NCBI RefSeq assembly: GCF_007990935.1
Contig: NZ_BJXJ01000005.1
Coordinates: forward strand, 1-64,000
Source of the DNA: Vibrio sagamiensis NBRC 104589
GTDB taxonomy: Bacteria > Pseudomonadota > Gammaproteobacteria > Enterobacterales > Vibrionaceae
Reading direction: 5' to 3'
Length of the DNA stretch: 64,000 bases
The translations under genes were made by a program, and so were the position numbers. The notes beneath the pieces were generated by a model. The model searched no databases, was not told the DNA's origin, and saw only the letters and a program-made list of their open reading frames with translations. This document shows, one piece after another, positions 47,172-56,670 of this stretch (position 1 is its first letter; each line of letters opens with the position of its first letter).

Positions 47172-47684
47172 TTAAGATGCCACTCTCACCCGTGTATCCT
47201 CACTCAAAGATTCAAGTTCATTTGCAATGTCTTCAATATTTAATTCACCGGGTAATTTTAGTGCCATCGCCGCACTAAATAAGCTAGCACTAACTCCACC
47301 ACCATTAGCAATGAATACTCGTTGGCAATCCATATCAAGGATTGATATTTCTTGATTATCTAGGATATTCGTGACTTCGCTAACAATACCAGCTCTATCA
47401 CTTGCATCTAATCTTAGGTGGAAAACCATTTCTTCACGATCAATAGGACTTCGTGACTCGACAAATTTCACGATCAAATCTTGGCATGCCATAAAAGCTT
47501 CTTTTACGACGGAAATACTCTCTTCAGGTAATTCAACTTTTATGACACCCGCAACTTGATCATCAATAAAATTTACTTTGCTAATTAGCCACTTTCCATC
47601 ATTGTTATGTGTAATTGCAGCAAGATGTTTAATAGTTGTGGAGGATGCTTGACCTAAGAAGTTAACAATAAATACATGCTTCAT
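47172..47684 (-). CDS. GcvR-like ACT-domain regulatory protein
   Basis: A 170-residue protein with two ACT domains (about 3-75 and 88-165); the second begins FHLRLDASDRAGIVSEVTNIL, typical of the GcvR group. GcvR binds GcvA and modulates glycine-cleavage genes in response to glycine, but many paralogues have no known target. No DNA-binding domain is present, so it acts on a partner. It is convergent with nspC and monocistronic. Confidence 0.78.
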   Translation of the reverse strand: MKHVFIVNFLGQASSTTIKHLAAITHNNDGKWLISKVNFIDDQVAGVIKVELPEESISVVKEAFMACQDLIVKFVESRSPIDREEMVFHLRLDASDRAGIVSEVTNILDNQEISILDMDCQRVFIANGGGVSASLFSAAMALKLPGELNIEDIANELESLSEDTRVRVAS

Positions 47685-48006
47685 GATGTCCCTCAGAATG
47701 ACACGTGGGTATTAGGAGCTACTTTTTTGAGATTAAATCTTGTATGAAATAAACAGTATTTTCGTTATGACCAGTTACCTAGCATTGTTCGGCTAGTGTT
47801 TAATGCCATACGCGTTGAGTGTAGATGCTGGATAGTGGAATTGTTTAATGAGGGAGATTTTTTGGTTTAAATTGTTGTGATGATCATGAAAAAACTCAGC
47901 ATAGTAGGCAAGAATTAGAGAAGATTGACAAACAGCAGTGTGTTTACTGCTGTTGTTTGAACTACATAACTGTAATTTAAAGGCTAGATAACAGCCATTT
48001 GATAAA
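47685..48006. other. Spacer upstream of the ACT gene, with terminator of the DUF3943 gene
   Basis: No gene. AACAGCAGT-gtgttt-ACTGCTGTT (47931-47954) lies 50 bp after the DUF3943 stop on the minus strand. The ACT gene promoter should lie around 47700-47800. Confidence 0.55.
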
Positions 48007-48924
48007 CTAGAAAGTCACTTTCATTTCAAAACCGTAGAAAGCATTATCGTAGCTTGCACCAGAATCTAAAGCGAATTTAGCTGCTTGCTGATTACCAAAC
48101 CATGGTGAAGAACTGAACTTATACTCTGCATTACCACCCCAAGCATTTGATACCCAGTGATGAATGTGTCCAACAGGGTTGAGGAAAAATAATGAAATGT
48201 CTCCTATCGTTTCTGAACCAGCAACTTCACCACCATTTGCGATGATTTCTTGTTCAGTCGTCAACATCATTTCACCGACGATTGCGCCAAAGAAAGGTGT
48301 GATAAATAAATCTTGCCACGAAGGTACTTCTGCAAATGCTTCTACGCCGTATTCCCAAAAGAAGCTCGACATAGTTGCTGAATAGAGGAACGATTCAAAT
48401 TCGTTATAACCTGAATGTCGGGCTGCTGTGTAGTAAACCCCACCGAAGTATGGATGCATAATATAATTGAGAACGTGTTCGTCTCGATCCCATACTGGAC
48501 CACTAGTGACATTGTCTTTCCATTTACTGCCCAACTTACTCATGTCACGGTCTTCTGCATCCCATTTAGTAATGCTTTGTGGCAAAAAAGTCATTAAACC
48601 CACTGTTGCGACACTGAGACCAAGGATCGTATAAGTTTGCCCCATAAGATAATCCCAATCTTTATCTTTAGGGACAATGAAGTGCTTTGGTTGTAAGTCT
48701 GCGTCTAGTGATAGTGTTTCTTCTTGCTGCATACCCAATGAAAAATGACGTTTATGCGGTTCAAAACTATACAAAGTTGTCATTTCACAGTAACCTGACA
48801 AACAGTCTGGCGCATAAGAAAACTCGATGTGATTAATCGCATCTTGCTGGTTAGCATAAGCAGATGTGGCTAGAGTCAGTGTTGCGGCACTTAGAGTTTT
48901 CACTAGTCTGGGTAATTTTGACAC
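48007..48924 (-). CDS. DUF3943 protein, probably outer membrane
   Basis: A 305-residue protein. I place the start at the GTG at 48924, which has GGAG six bases upstream and immediately yields a signal peptide (MSKLPRLVKTLSAATLTLATSAYA); longer starts upstream would bury it. The body shows the DUF3943 pattern, including DRDEHVLNYIMHPYFGGVYYTAAR and FWEYGVEAFAEVPSWQDLFITPFFGAIVGE. It ends in a Phe, suggesting an outer-membrane or periplasm-facing protein. Function unknown. Divergent from the CinA-like gene. Confidence 0.82.
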   Translation of the reverse strand: MSKLPRLVKTLSAATLTLATSAYANQQDAINHIEFSYAPDCLSGYCEMTTLYSFEPHKRHFSLGMQQEETLSLDADLQPKHFIVPKDKDWDYLMGQTYTILGLSVATVGLMTFLPQSITKWDAEDRDMSKLGSKWKDNVTSGPVWDRDEHVLNYIMHPYFGGVYYTAARHSGYNEFESFLYSATMSSFFWEYGVEAFAEVPSWQDLFITPFFGAIVGEMMLTTEQEIIANGGEVAGSETIGDISLFFLNPVGHIHHWVSNAWGGNAEYKFSSSPWFGNQQAAKFALDSGASYDNAFYGFEMKVTF

Positions 48925-49108
48925 AGAGGTCTCCGAGTTGATTTTTTGAACATCGAGATAGCGATTATCCCTCAAAACAGCGTTCATTAAAATATATGTC
49001 TTACATTTTAACATGACAAATTACTTATCATTATAGTTATTTTGAATGGTTCAATATAGTGTAAATGTCTTTTTTGTTGTCTATTATGCCTAAATTTAGG
49101 AGCTGATT

Positions 49109-50341
49109 GTGAAGATAGCAATGCTTAGTACTGGTGAAGAAGTTCTTCACGGTGATATTCTTGATACTAATGCCACCTGGTTATCCAGCTTGTTCTATCA
49201 AAATGGTTTTAGCTTAACGAAACGTTCTACAGTCGGCGATCAATTGTCGTGTTTGACTGAAGAGCTACTGATGCTCAGTTTCAATAATGATGTTGTTATT
49301 GTGAATGGTGGGCTCGGGCCGACTAATGATGATATGAGTGCGGAATCGGCCGCTCAAGCTGCAGAGTGTAAGCTAGTTTTATTTGAAACTTGGCTAAATC
49401 GATTAAAAGAAATGTATCAAATGCGTGGTGTAGCAATGCCAGATAGCAATATTAAGCAAGCTATTTTGCCTGAGAACGCACAAATTATCGATAATCCTAT
49501 TGGTACGGCCTGCGGCTTTAAGATGGTTCTGAATGAAGCGATATTTTACTTTACTCCCGGTGTCCCACGTGAATTCAAACAAATGGTTGAAACGCAGATT
49601 TTACCTGATTTGAAAAATTTATTTCCTAATGTAGTGGGTTATGCTTGCAGTCGAATATATACATTTGGTTTATCTGAATCTTTGATTTCGGATAAACTTG
49701 ATAAGTTGGTATTACCTCAAGGTTATTTTTTAGGCTACCGTTCATACCTGCCTTTTATTGAAGTCAAACTTTTCGGTCCATTAGATCAGTTAGAAACTCG
49801 AACTCGACTGTTGAAGCTTGCGCAAAAGATCATAGAACAAAATACGGTGAGTGTTGATATGCCAATGCTCACTCATATTGGGCAGATGCTACAGGATAAG
49901 CACTTAACACTGTCGGTATCAGAGAAAAGCAGTGCTGGGTATTTAACGTATTGGTTAAATAGCGACAGTTTGGTTCGGCAGCAGTTTGGTCATGGTTGGT
50001 TGTTATCTGGAGCAAGTCAAACTGTTACTGATGACGGAGATCCACTTGCAGCAACGTTTGCTTTAGCTGGAGCGACGAGAGAGAAATGCGCGACTGATTT
50101 GTCTCTTGTCACGGGAAGAATCGAAAATGATGTTTTTTCGGTAGCGCTTGCTTCTGTTGAGGGAGAGTGGGGCGGACTCTATCGATTATCTAGAAAATAT
50201 CAAGAAGAAGATCAGGTTAAAATTATTAGTACCGTCGCTTTAGATATGTTGCGTCGTTTTCTTGAAGGCAAAGCGATCTTCGCACAATATATGTTTATAG
50301 AAAAACTTCAAGAAATGTATATTCCCAACAAACTGTTGTGA
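49109..50341 (+). CDS. CinA/YfaY-family protein
   Basis: A 410-residue CinA-like protein. The N-terminal molybdopterin-binding-like domain (about 1-170) shows MLSTGEEVLHGDILDTNATWL and VNGGLGPTNDD; the C-terminal domain (about 250-400) resembles the NMN deamidase domain but its SEKSSAGYLTYWLNS segment departs from the usual catalytic SxTGG, as in E. coli YfaY. It therefore may lack deamidase activity. GTG start with GGAG upstream. The position next to yfaE-nrdBA is conserved. Confidence 0.85.
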   Translation: MKIAMLSTGEEVLHGDILDTNATWLSSLFYQNGFSLTKRSTVGDQLSCLTEELLMLSFNNDVVIVNGGLGPTNDDMSAESAAQAAECKLVLFETWLNRLKEMYQMRGVAMPDSNIKQAILPENAQIIDNPIGTACGFKMVLNEAIFYFTPGVPREFKQMVETQILPDLKNLFPNVVGYACSRIYTFGLSESLISDKLDKLVLPQGYFLGYRSYLPFIEVKLFGPLDQLETRTRLLKLAQKIIEQNTVSVDMPMLTHIGQMLQDKHLTLSVSEKSSAGYLTYWLNSDSLVRQQFGHGWLLSGASQTVTDDGDPLAATFALAGATREKCATDLSLVTGRIENDVFSVALASVEGEWGGLYRLSRKYQEEDQVKIISTVALDMLRRFLEGKAIFAQYMFIEKLQEMYIPNKLL

Positions 50342-50366
50342 TATTGATATTGGCAGTTATATATAG

Positions 50367-50401
50367 AAAAAAGCCAAAGCTCAGTTTGCCTTGGCTTTAA
50401 T
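50367..50401. terminator. Bidirectional terminator between CinA-like gene and yfaE
   Basis: AAAGCCAA (50370-50377) pairs with TTGGCTTT (50391-50398); A-rich before and T-rich after. It separates convergent genes. Confidence 0.75.
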
Positions 50402-50421
50402 TTTATAGAGTGTGGTGTTGT

Positions 50422-50700
50422 CTAAGCGCGTTTATCTTTTAATGAATAATGTACGTTACTTAGTTTGACATCTGATTTAGCTTTACAAATACACGGCAAA
50501 ATCTCGTTGGGTGCAGTATAAGCCATCGCAAAATCGACATACTCAACATCCCCTTCTTCTAAAATACAACGGCAGGCTCCACAATGGCCATCACGGCAGT
50601 TGTACTCAGGGAGCAGGCCAGCATTTTCCATGGTTTCCAAAATAGTATTTGATGGATTGGACTCAATACTGATGAGGCTGTTGATTTTGATCGATGTCAT
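50422..50700 (-). CDS. yfaE: YfaE, 2Fe-2S ferredoxin for ribonucleotide reductase maintenance
   Basis: A 92-residue plant-type ferredoxin. Cluster ligands are in YNCRDGHCGACRC and the distal PCIC. YfaE reduces the diferric centre of NrdB so that the tyrosyl radical can be rebuilt. Its ATG overlaps the nrdB stop by one base (TAATG), giving translational coupling. Confidence 0.94.
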   Translation of the reverse strand: MTSIKINSLISIESNPSNTILETMENAGLLPEYNCRDGHCGACRCILEEGDVEYVDFAMAYTAPNEILPCICKAKSDVKLSNVHYSLKDKRA

Positions 50701-51833
50701 TATAATTCGAATCCTTCGAAGTCATCTGCACTCACTTCGTTGTCAATTTGACCCACTAAGTAAGAAGAAATTTCTGCTTCTTGAGGGGCAACTTGCACGT
50801 TATCTGATGACAACCAAGCATTGATCCATGGAATTGGATTGCTGGTGGCTTCAGGATAGGCTGCAGGTAGACCAACTGCTTGCATGCGAATATTGGTAAT
50901 GTACTCGACATATTGACTCAAAATGTCTTTGTTTAGACCAATCATTGAGCCGTCTTTGAACAGGTACTCCGCCCATTCTTTCTCTTGTTCAGCAGCTTGT
51001 TTAAAAAGGTCAAAACATTCTTGTTTCGCTTCTTCAGCAATTTGCATGAATGAGAAATCATCTTGGCCATTACGCAATAAGTTAATCATATGCTGGGTAC
51101 CGCTTAGATGAAGGGCTTCATCACGGGCGATTAGCTTGATGATTTTTGCATTACCTTCCATGAGCTCACGTTCAGCAAAGGCAAATGAGCAAGCGAAGCT
51201 AACATAAAAGCGGATAGCTTCCAAAGCATTCACTGACATGAGGCAAACATACAGTTTTTTCTTCAAGCCATGTAGGCTAACTTTTACTGTTTCACCGTTG
51301 ATTTCATGTTCACCTTCTCCGTAGCGATGGTAATCATTTGTTGCTTGGATCAAATCATCATAGTAATGAGCAATGTCCTTAGCACGTTTTAGTATTTGAT
51401 CATTTTCTACAATATCATCGAAAACGACGCTTGGGTCGTTGACGATATTACGAATAATATGTGTGTACGAACGTGAATGAATTGTCTCAGAGAAAGACCA
51501 AGTTTCGATCCATGTTTCTAGTTCTGGAAGCGATACCAAAGGCAGTAGAGCTACATTTGGGCTTCGGCCTTGAATCGAATCAAGCAGAGTTTGATACTTC
51601 AAATTAGAAATGAAGATGTGTTTCTCATGCTCAGGTAGTTTGTTGTAATCAATGCGATCACTGGATACGTCTACTTCTTCTGGACGCCAGAAAAAAGAAA
51701 GCTGCTTTTCAATGAGCTTCTCAAAGATTTCAAATTTTTGTTGGTCGTAACGAGCAACATTGACAGATTGGCCTAAAAACATAGGCTCTTTGAGTTGGTC
51801 GTTTTTATTCTGATTAAAAGTACTGTAAGCCAT
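50700..51833 (-). CDS. nrdB: Class Ia ribonucleotide reductase, beta subunit
   Basis: A 377-residue diiron protein bearing the tyrosyl radical. Iron ligands are seen in the [37 protein letters not shown] and [15 protein letters not shown] segments. The C-terminal tail ([12 protein letters not shown]) is the NrdA-binding peptide. It makes deoxyribonucleotides together with NrdA. It is 83 bp after nrdA, and a hairpin lies in the gap. Confidence 0.97.
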   Translation of the reverse strand: MAYSTFNQNKNDQLKEPMFLGQSVNVARYDQQKFEIFEKLIEKQLSFFWRPEEVDVSSDRIDYNKLPEHEKHIFISNLKYQTLLDSIQGRSPNVALLPLVSLPELETWIETWSFSETIHSRSYTHIIRNIVNDPSVVFDDIVENDQILKRAKDIAHYYDDLIQATNDYHRYGEGEHEINGETVKVSLHGLKKKLYVCLMSVNALEAIRFYVSFACSFAFAERELMEGNAKIIKLIARDEALHLSGTQHMINLLRNGQDDFSFMQIAEEAKQECFDLFKQAAEQEKEWAEYLFKDGSMIGLNKDILSQYVEYITNIRMQAVGLPAAYPEATSNPIPWINAWLSSDNVQVAPQEAEISSYLVGQIDNEVSADDFEGFEL

Positions 51834-51853
51834 AGTGCCTCAATCCCTTTTAG

Positions 51854-51874
51854 ACCTCCTCAAAATGAGGAGGT
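51854..51874 (-). other. nrdA-nrdB intercistronic hairpin
   Basis: On the minus strand ACCTCCTC-atttt-GAGGAGGT, a perfect 8-bp stem, followed by CTAAAAGGG. With no T run it is unlikely to terminate strongly; it may stabilise nrdA mRNA or influence nrdB translation just downstream. Confidence 0.65.
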
Positions 51875-51916
51875 ATTCAATAAATTTCTACTACTTAAAT
51901 TGTTGATGGTAGGGGC

Positions 51917-54199
51917 TTAGATCTTACAGCCACCACCTTCACAATCTTCATCTTGCGGCTGAACCGCATCGTTTTGATCGTCTTTTGCCCCATCACGGGT
52001 GTTGTGGTAGTAAAGTGTTTTTACACCATACTTATACGCTGTGAGAAGATCCTGAAGCAGTTTCTTCATTGGAACCTTACCACTGTCGTATCCCGACGGA
52101 TCGTAATTTGTGTTCGCTGAGATTGCTTGGTCAACGAATTTTTGCATGATCCCAACTAGGTGAAGGTAGCCATCGTTAGAGCCAATATCCCAAAGTAATT
52201 CATAGTTGTTTTTGAGCTCTGTGAACTCAGGAACAACTTGTTTTAAGATACCGTCTTTCGATGCTTTAATAGATACATAACCACGAGGTGGTTCAATACC
52301 GTTCGTTGCATTAGAAATCTGTGAAGAGGTTTCTGAAGGCATCAGAGCGGTTAAGGTTGAGTTACGTAGACCATATTCCATAATGTCTTTACGAAGACCT
52401 TCCCAATCGTAGCGTAGAGCCTCTTCACAAATTTTATCGACATCTTTCTTATAAGTATCGATAGGAAGCAAGCCTTTCGCGTAGTTTGTTTCATGGAACA
52501 GTGGACAAGCACCTTGCTCTTTGGCCAATGCTACAGAAGCTTTTAACAGGTAATACTGAATTGCTTCAAAAGTGCGGTGAGTTAAACCGTTTGCACTACC
52601 ATCGGAATATTTCACACCGTTCTTAGCCAAGTAATACGCAAAATTAATTACACCAACGCCTAAGGTACGGCGGTTCATGGTGGACTTGTAAGCGGCCGGC
52701 AATGGGTAATCTTGATAATCCAATAGAGCATCAAGGGCACGTACAACCAATTCCGATAACTCTTCAAAATCGTCCAAAGACTTGATTGCACCAAGGTTAA
52801 AGGCTGAAAGTGTACACAAGGCAATTTCACCTGAGTCATCTTCGACGTTCTTTAATGGCTTGGTTGGTAGAGCAATCTCAAGACATAGGTTAGATTGGCG
52901 TACAGGAGCAACTTCGGAATCAAATGGGCTATGTGTATTACAATGGTCAACATTCTGGATATAGATTCGACCTGTTGATGCTCGCTCTTGCATCAGCAGA
53001 GTAAACATTTCAATTGCTTTGACAGATTCTTTTTTGATTGAAGGGTCGTTTTCATATTGTACATACAGGCGTTCGAATTCTTGCTGATTTTCGAAAAATG
53101 CATCATACAAACCAGGAACATCTGATGGTGAGAACAAGGTAATATTACCGCCTTCAACTAAACGTTGATACATCAATTTGTTCAATTGAACGCCGTAATC
53201 CATATGACGAACACGGTTCTCTTCTACACCACGGTTATTTTTTAAAACCAGTAGTGAACGTGCCTCACCGTGCCAAATAGGGTAAAAAACAGTTGCAGCA
53301 CCGCCGCGAACACCACCTTGAGAACAGCACTTCACAGCAGTTTGAAAATATTTATAAAAAGGAATACAACCTGTGTGGAAAGCTTCACCGCCTCGAATCT
53401 CGGAACCTAGAGCACGGATACGACCTGCATTAATGCCAATACCTGCACGTTGAGAAACGTAGCGAACGATTGAGCTTGCTGTCGCATTGATAGAATTAAG
53501 ACTGTCACCGCATTCAATTAAAACGCAAGAACTAAATTGACGAGTTGGCGTTCGAACACCAGACATAATAGGTGTTGGCAGAGAGATCTTGAACGTGGAC
53601 GTTGCATCATAGAAGCGCTTAATGTAATCCAGACGATTCTCTTTTGGATATTTAGCGAATAAACAAGCAGCTACAAGTATGTATAAGAACTGAGCGCTCT
53701 CATATATTTCACCAGATACACGATTTTGAACAAAGTATTTACCCTCTAGCTGTTTGATTGCAGCATAAGAGAAGTTTAAATCTCGCTTGTGGTCAAGGTA
53801 AGCGTCAAGTTCGTCGAGTTCCTGCTTAGAGTAATCTTCAAGAATATGCTGGTCGTACTTACCTAAATCAATCAAATGTGAAACATGATCGTAAAGTGCT
53901 GGTGGTTCGTACTGGCCGTAGGCTTTTTTACGAAGATGAAAAACCGCTAAGCGAGCAGATAGGTATTGATAATCTGGTGTCTCTTCAGAAATGAGATCGG
54001 CGGCAGATTTGATGATAGTCTCATGAATATCTGAAGTTGTAATGCCATCGTAAAACTGGATATGAGCACGCAACTCAACTTGTGACACAGATACATTATG
54101 TAAACCTTCTGCTGCCCAAGTGATAACTCGATGAATTTTCTCAAGATCGATATTTTCTTTGCGGCCATCACGCTTAGTAACGGTAAGTTGTTGGTTCAT
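51917..54199 (-). CDS. nrdA: Class Ia ribonucleotide reductase, alpha subunit
   Basis: A 760-residue catalytic subunit. An ATP-cone lies at the N terminus (about 5-95, VTKRDGRKENIDLEKIHRVI). Active-site residues are in FSSCVLIECGD (redox Cys) and NLCLEIALPT (Asn, Cys and Glu region), and the C-terminal redox pair is DCEGGGCKI. It reduces ribonucleoside diphosphates. Length agrees with E. coli NrdA (761). The upstream region holds a DnaA box and possible NrdR boxes. Confidence 0.97.
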   Translation of the reverse strand: MNQQLTVTKRDGRKENIDLEKIHRVITWAAEGLHNVSVSQVELRAHIQFYDGITTSDIHETIIKSAADLISEETPDYQYLSARLAVFHLRKKAYGQYEPPALYDHVSHLIDLGKYDQHILEDYSKQELDELDAYLDHKRDLNFSYAAIKQLEGKYFVQNRVSGEIYESAQFLYILVAACLFAKYPKENRLDYIKRFYDATSTFKISLPTPIMSGVRTPTRQFSSCVLIECGDSLNSINATASSIVRYVSQRAGIGINAGRIRALGSEIRGGEAFHTGCIPFYKYFQTAVKCCSQGGVRGGAATVFYPIWHGEARSLLVLKNNRGVEENRVRHMDYGVQLNKLMYQRLVEGGNITLFSPSDVPGLYDAFFENQQEFERLYVQYENDPSIKKESVKAIEMFTLLMQERASTGRIYIQNVDHCNTHSPFDSEVAPVRQSNLCLEIALPTKPLKNVEDDSGEIALCTLSAFNLGAIKSLDDFEELSELVVRALDALLDYQDYPLPAAYKSTMNRRTLGVGVINFAYYLAKNGVKYSDGSANGLTHRTFEAIQYYLLKASVALAKEQGACPLFHETNYAKGLLPIDTYKKDVDKICEEALRYDWEGLRKDIMEYGLRNSTLTALMPSETSSQISNATNGIEPPRGYVSIKASKDGILKQVVPEFTELKNNYELLWDIGSNDGYLHLVGIMQKFVDQAISANTNYDPSGYDSGKVPMKKLLQDLLTAYKYGVKTLYYHNTRDGAKDDQNDAVQPQDEDCEGGGCKI

Positions 54200-54297
54200 T
54201 CTGCTTTATTTCCCTAAGAAAACTGATAAAAGCCGTGTTTTTACTTGTTTTTATTTAATACTTATGAGATCTACGACGACTAAATAATCAAAGGATA

Positions 54298-54332
54298 CCT
54301 ATGTATTGTAGTTCAAACACAACATATAGGGG
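54298..54332. promoter_or_regulatory. Possible pair of NrdR boxes
   Basis: ACACAACATATAGGGG (54317-54332) resembles the NrdR consensus ACAC-WATATA-NGTGT in its left and central part, and CCTATGTATTGTAGTT (54298-54313) read on the other strand is similar. They are about 100-130 bp upstream of nrdA. Right halves match poorly, so this is tentative. Confidence 0.4.
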
Positions 54333-54401
54333 TTAGTTTGTTCTCGACTTACAAGATAGTGCTGTTCGCCATATTTTTCAAGGAACAGTCTTGGGATGAC
54401 T

Positions 54402-54410
54402 TGTGGATAA
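54402..54410 (-). promoter_or_regulatory. DnaA box upstream of nrdA
   Basis: TGTGGATAA, exactly the complement of the consensus DnaA box TTATCCACA, about 200 bp before the nrdA start. In E. coli nrdAB is controlled by DnaA through boxes in its promoter, so the position is meaningful. Confidence 0.7.
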
Positions 54411-54895
54411 CTGTACAAATGAAAAAAAACAGTAAGTAAATACTAACCGATGAGAAAAGAGCTGACTTGATTAGGGAAAAGAGCAGTTTTAAGATCGGTT
54501 TAGAAATAACCGCATGTAAAAATATTTTCCTTGATCTTTATAGATTTTTGTTCGCTAAAAATAGATTGGTCAAAAATACATCTAGGTGATTGATTTTAGT
54601 TAATAACAGTCGCAAAAGTAGTCACATATGCATGTGATCTCACTCTAAAAAATTACGTATAAAAGGAGGGTATGACTCAGCTCATTTTTTACAATTACCA
54701 TGTGTATAACCATTAGAATGAAGTTGTATGTTTAAGTGATTACAGATGACTTAGATAGAAGAAAAATGTAGGGATAAAGTAGAAAGGAAGTTTGTATATT
54801 AAATCTCTATGATTGGAATTAATGCTGTTGCTTTAGGTATGGCACTTAAGCGCTCACGAAGGAGCGCTTATATTCACTTTTAAGTACTAAGCATT

Positions 54896-55603
54896 TTAGT
54901 ACTTAATCGTATGTACGATATAATTAACGTCGACGTTATTACCTAATCTGTAACTGTCATTAAGAGGGTTATAGAGTAAACCGGTAATACCCATTTCAGT
55001 GAGGTCAGTACGATCAATCATTTTCATCATTTCTGCTGGTTTTATGAATTTGTTATGATCGTGTGTACCTTCAGGAACAATCTTTAATAACTTTTCCGCG
55101 CCTAAAATCGCAAAAAGGTAAGATTTTATATTGCGATTTAATGTTGAGAAAAACACATGTCCCCCAGGCTTTACCAAGGCTGAACATGACAGGATGACCG
55201 ATTGTGGATCTGGTACATGTTCCAACATCTCCATGCAGGTTACTACATCGTAGGTACCAGAATGGGTTGATGCATGTTCTTCAATAGTACTTTGAATATA
55301 GTTAAGTTTGGTTCCAGTTTCTAAAGCATGTAAACGCGCAACTTCCAAAGGCTCTTTACCCATATCTAATCCAGTAACATCAGCGCCTTGCTGCGCCATG
55401 CTTTCTGCTAAAATTCCGCCTCCACAACCGACATCAAGTACTTTCTTACCAAATAACCCCACGGATTTGTCCAAAACGTAATTTAAACGCAGTGGGTTAA
55501 TTTGGTGAAGTGGCTTAAATTCACCGTCTAAATCCCACCAACGAGAAGCCATTTCTTCGAATTTCTTTATTTCGTTAGGATCAACATTTTGTTTATTGGT
55601 CAT
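54896..55603 (-). CDS. ubiG: Ubiquinone O-methyltransferase UbiG
   Basis: A 235-residue SAM-dependent methyltransferase. Motif I is [16 protein letters not shown]; the family's N-terminal [30 protein letters not shown] and the [10 protein letters not shown] post-I segment are diagnostic of UbiG. It carries out both O-methylations in ubiquinone synthesis, at the membrane. Adjacent to gyrA in Vibrio and Escherichia. Confidence 0.95.
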   Translation of the reverse strand: MTNKQNVDPNEIKKFEEMASRWWDLDGEFKPLHQINPLRLNYVLDKSVGLFGKKVLDVGCGGGILAESMAQQGADVTGLDMGKEPLEVARLHALETGTKLNYIQSTIEEHASTHSGTYDVVTCMEMLEHVPDPQSVILSCSALVKPGGHVFFSTLNRNIKSYLFAILGAEKLLKIVPEGTHDHNKFIKPAEMMKMIDRTDLTEMGITGLLYNPLNDSYRLGNNVDVNYIVHTIKY

Positions 55604-55784
55604 AATTGATATCGCTGCACAAATCGTCCTTCAAAGTCTCCGATTATACTCTAATGGAGTAGTACGTTAAAATGGATTCTTTGATTGTAAAGGAAACGTC
55701 TTACTGGTTTGATGCACAAAAGGGCAAGCGAAGCTACCTAAGCTTGATATTGTTGAGTTAGGGCAGGGTTCAGGTGCAAAAACT

Positions 55785-55810
55785 AAAAACGAGCACGAAG
55801 CTCGTTTTTT
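55785..55810. terminator. Terminator between the DUF805 gene and ubiG
   Basis: AAAAACGAGC-acgaa-GCTCGTTTTTT: a strong stem with A and T runs on both sides. On the minus strand it follows the DUF805 gene by about 65 bp and precedes ubiG. Confidence 0.85.
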
Positions 55811-55875
55811 GTTAGGAGAAATACAAACAATCTCATTGAGTACACGTTTGAATTCATCTAGGGGATTGTGAGAGA

Positions 55876-56229
55876 TTATTTTGGCATGCGACCAAATTGA
55901 TTATCACCTTCTGTCCCAGGTAAGAAGCCAGTTTCAATCAATAGCCAAAAGCCACCAATGATAGGCACAAATGAAATCAGTATCCACCAACCACTTTTAT
56001 TGCGGTCATGGAAGCGTTTGGCGTATAGAGCTAGCGATTGCCATGTGCTAAAAATGAAGAAGATACACAGGATAATATAACTTGCTGCACTTGGCATATT
56101 CGTTTGCATGTCAAAGGTTATTGTCAAAAGCCCAAAACAAACAATTACTTGTACTAGCATACATAAGACACCTAACCAGTATTGCGCACGGTTAATTCGT
56201 CCTTCAAAAGAGAATAAAACATGTTTCAT
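55876..56229 (-). CDS. DUF805 inner membrane protein
   Basis: A 117-residue protein with four hydrophobic helices. DUF805 signatures are visible: the N-terminal FEGRINRAQYWLG, the central RFHDRNKSGWWIL and the C-terminal PGTEGDNQFGRMP. These proteins sit in the inner membrane; their function is unknown. Monocistronic, divergent from gyrA. Confidence 0.9.
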   Translation of the reverse strand: MKHVLFSFEGRINRAQYWLGVLCMLVQVIVCFGLLTITFDMQTNMPSAASYIILCIFFIFSTWQSLALYAKRFHDRNKSGWWILISFVPIIGGFWLLIETGFLPGTEGDNQFGRMPK

Positions 56230-56670
56230 TTTAGTATTACTGTAGTCGATATTTAGATGGACTCATTGTATATGATTAGATATAACAATGTTGACTAAAT
56301 AACTAGATAAATTAACTAATTAGATAGTTAATTCACTCTGATTTACTCTAGATTAAATCTTGTTGCATTTGCGAAAAAATCAGCCATTGAAACGAATTTT
56401 TCCTTTGTCCTAAATTAGAGTCCTTTTTCTAATGCTTGTCGCATGACTTTTAGTCAAAGGAAGATTTTTGCGCTATTATGATGAAAATGTAAACAATTAT
56501 CAGAAAGCTACAGGCAGAATGAGTAAATTATCTTCATTTAAGCCCTAACCAAGCTCACAACATGATAAAACCAGCGGGAAAGTGATGCCCCGAAGGCGAA
56601 TTGTGTGTTATATTTTTGCACCTTACACGTATCGTTAATACGATCTGAAATATAGAGGGATAATGGCTCT
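56230..56670. other. gyrA upstream region
   Basis: No gene. It holds the promoters of gyrA and of the leftward DUF805 gene. A short leader hairpin GCC-ccgaa-GGC lies around 56587-56597. Confidence 0.4.

Larger units (their letters stand above)
54200..54895. other. nrdA promoter region and spacer to ubiG
   Basis: No gene in about 700 bp. The nrdA side holds regulatory sites (54298-54410). Near ubiG there is a hairpin AAGCGCTC (54848-54855) with GAGCGCTT (54862-54869), placed to mark the ubiG transcript end, though the T run is poor. Confidence 0.5.
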
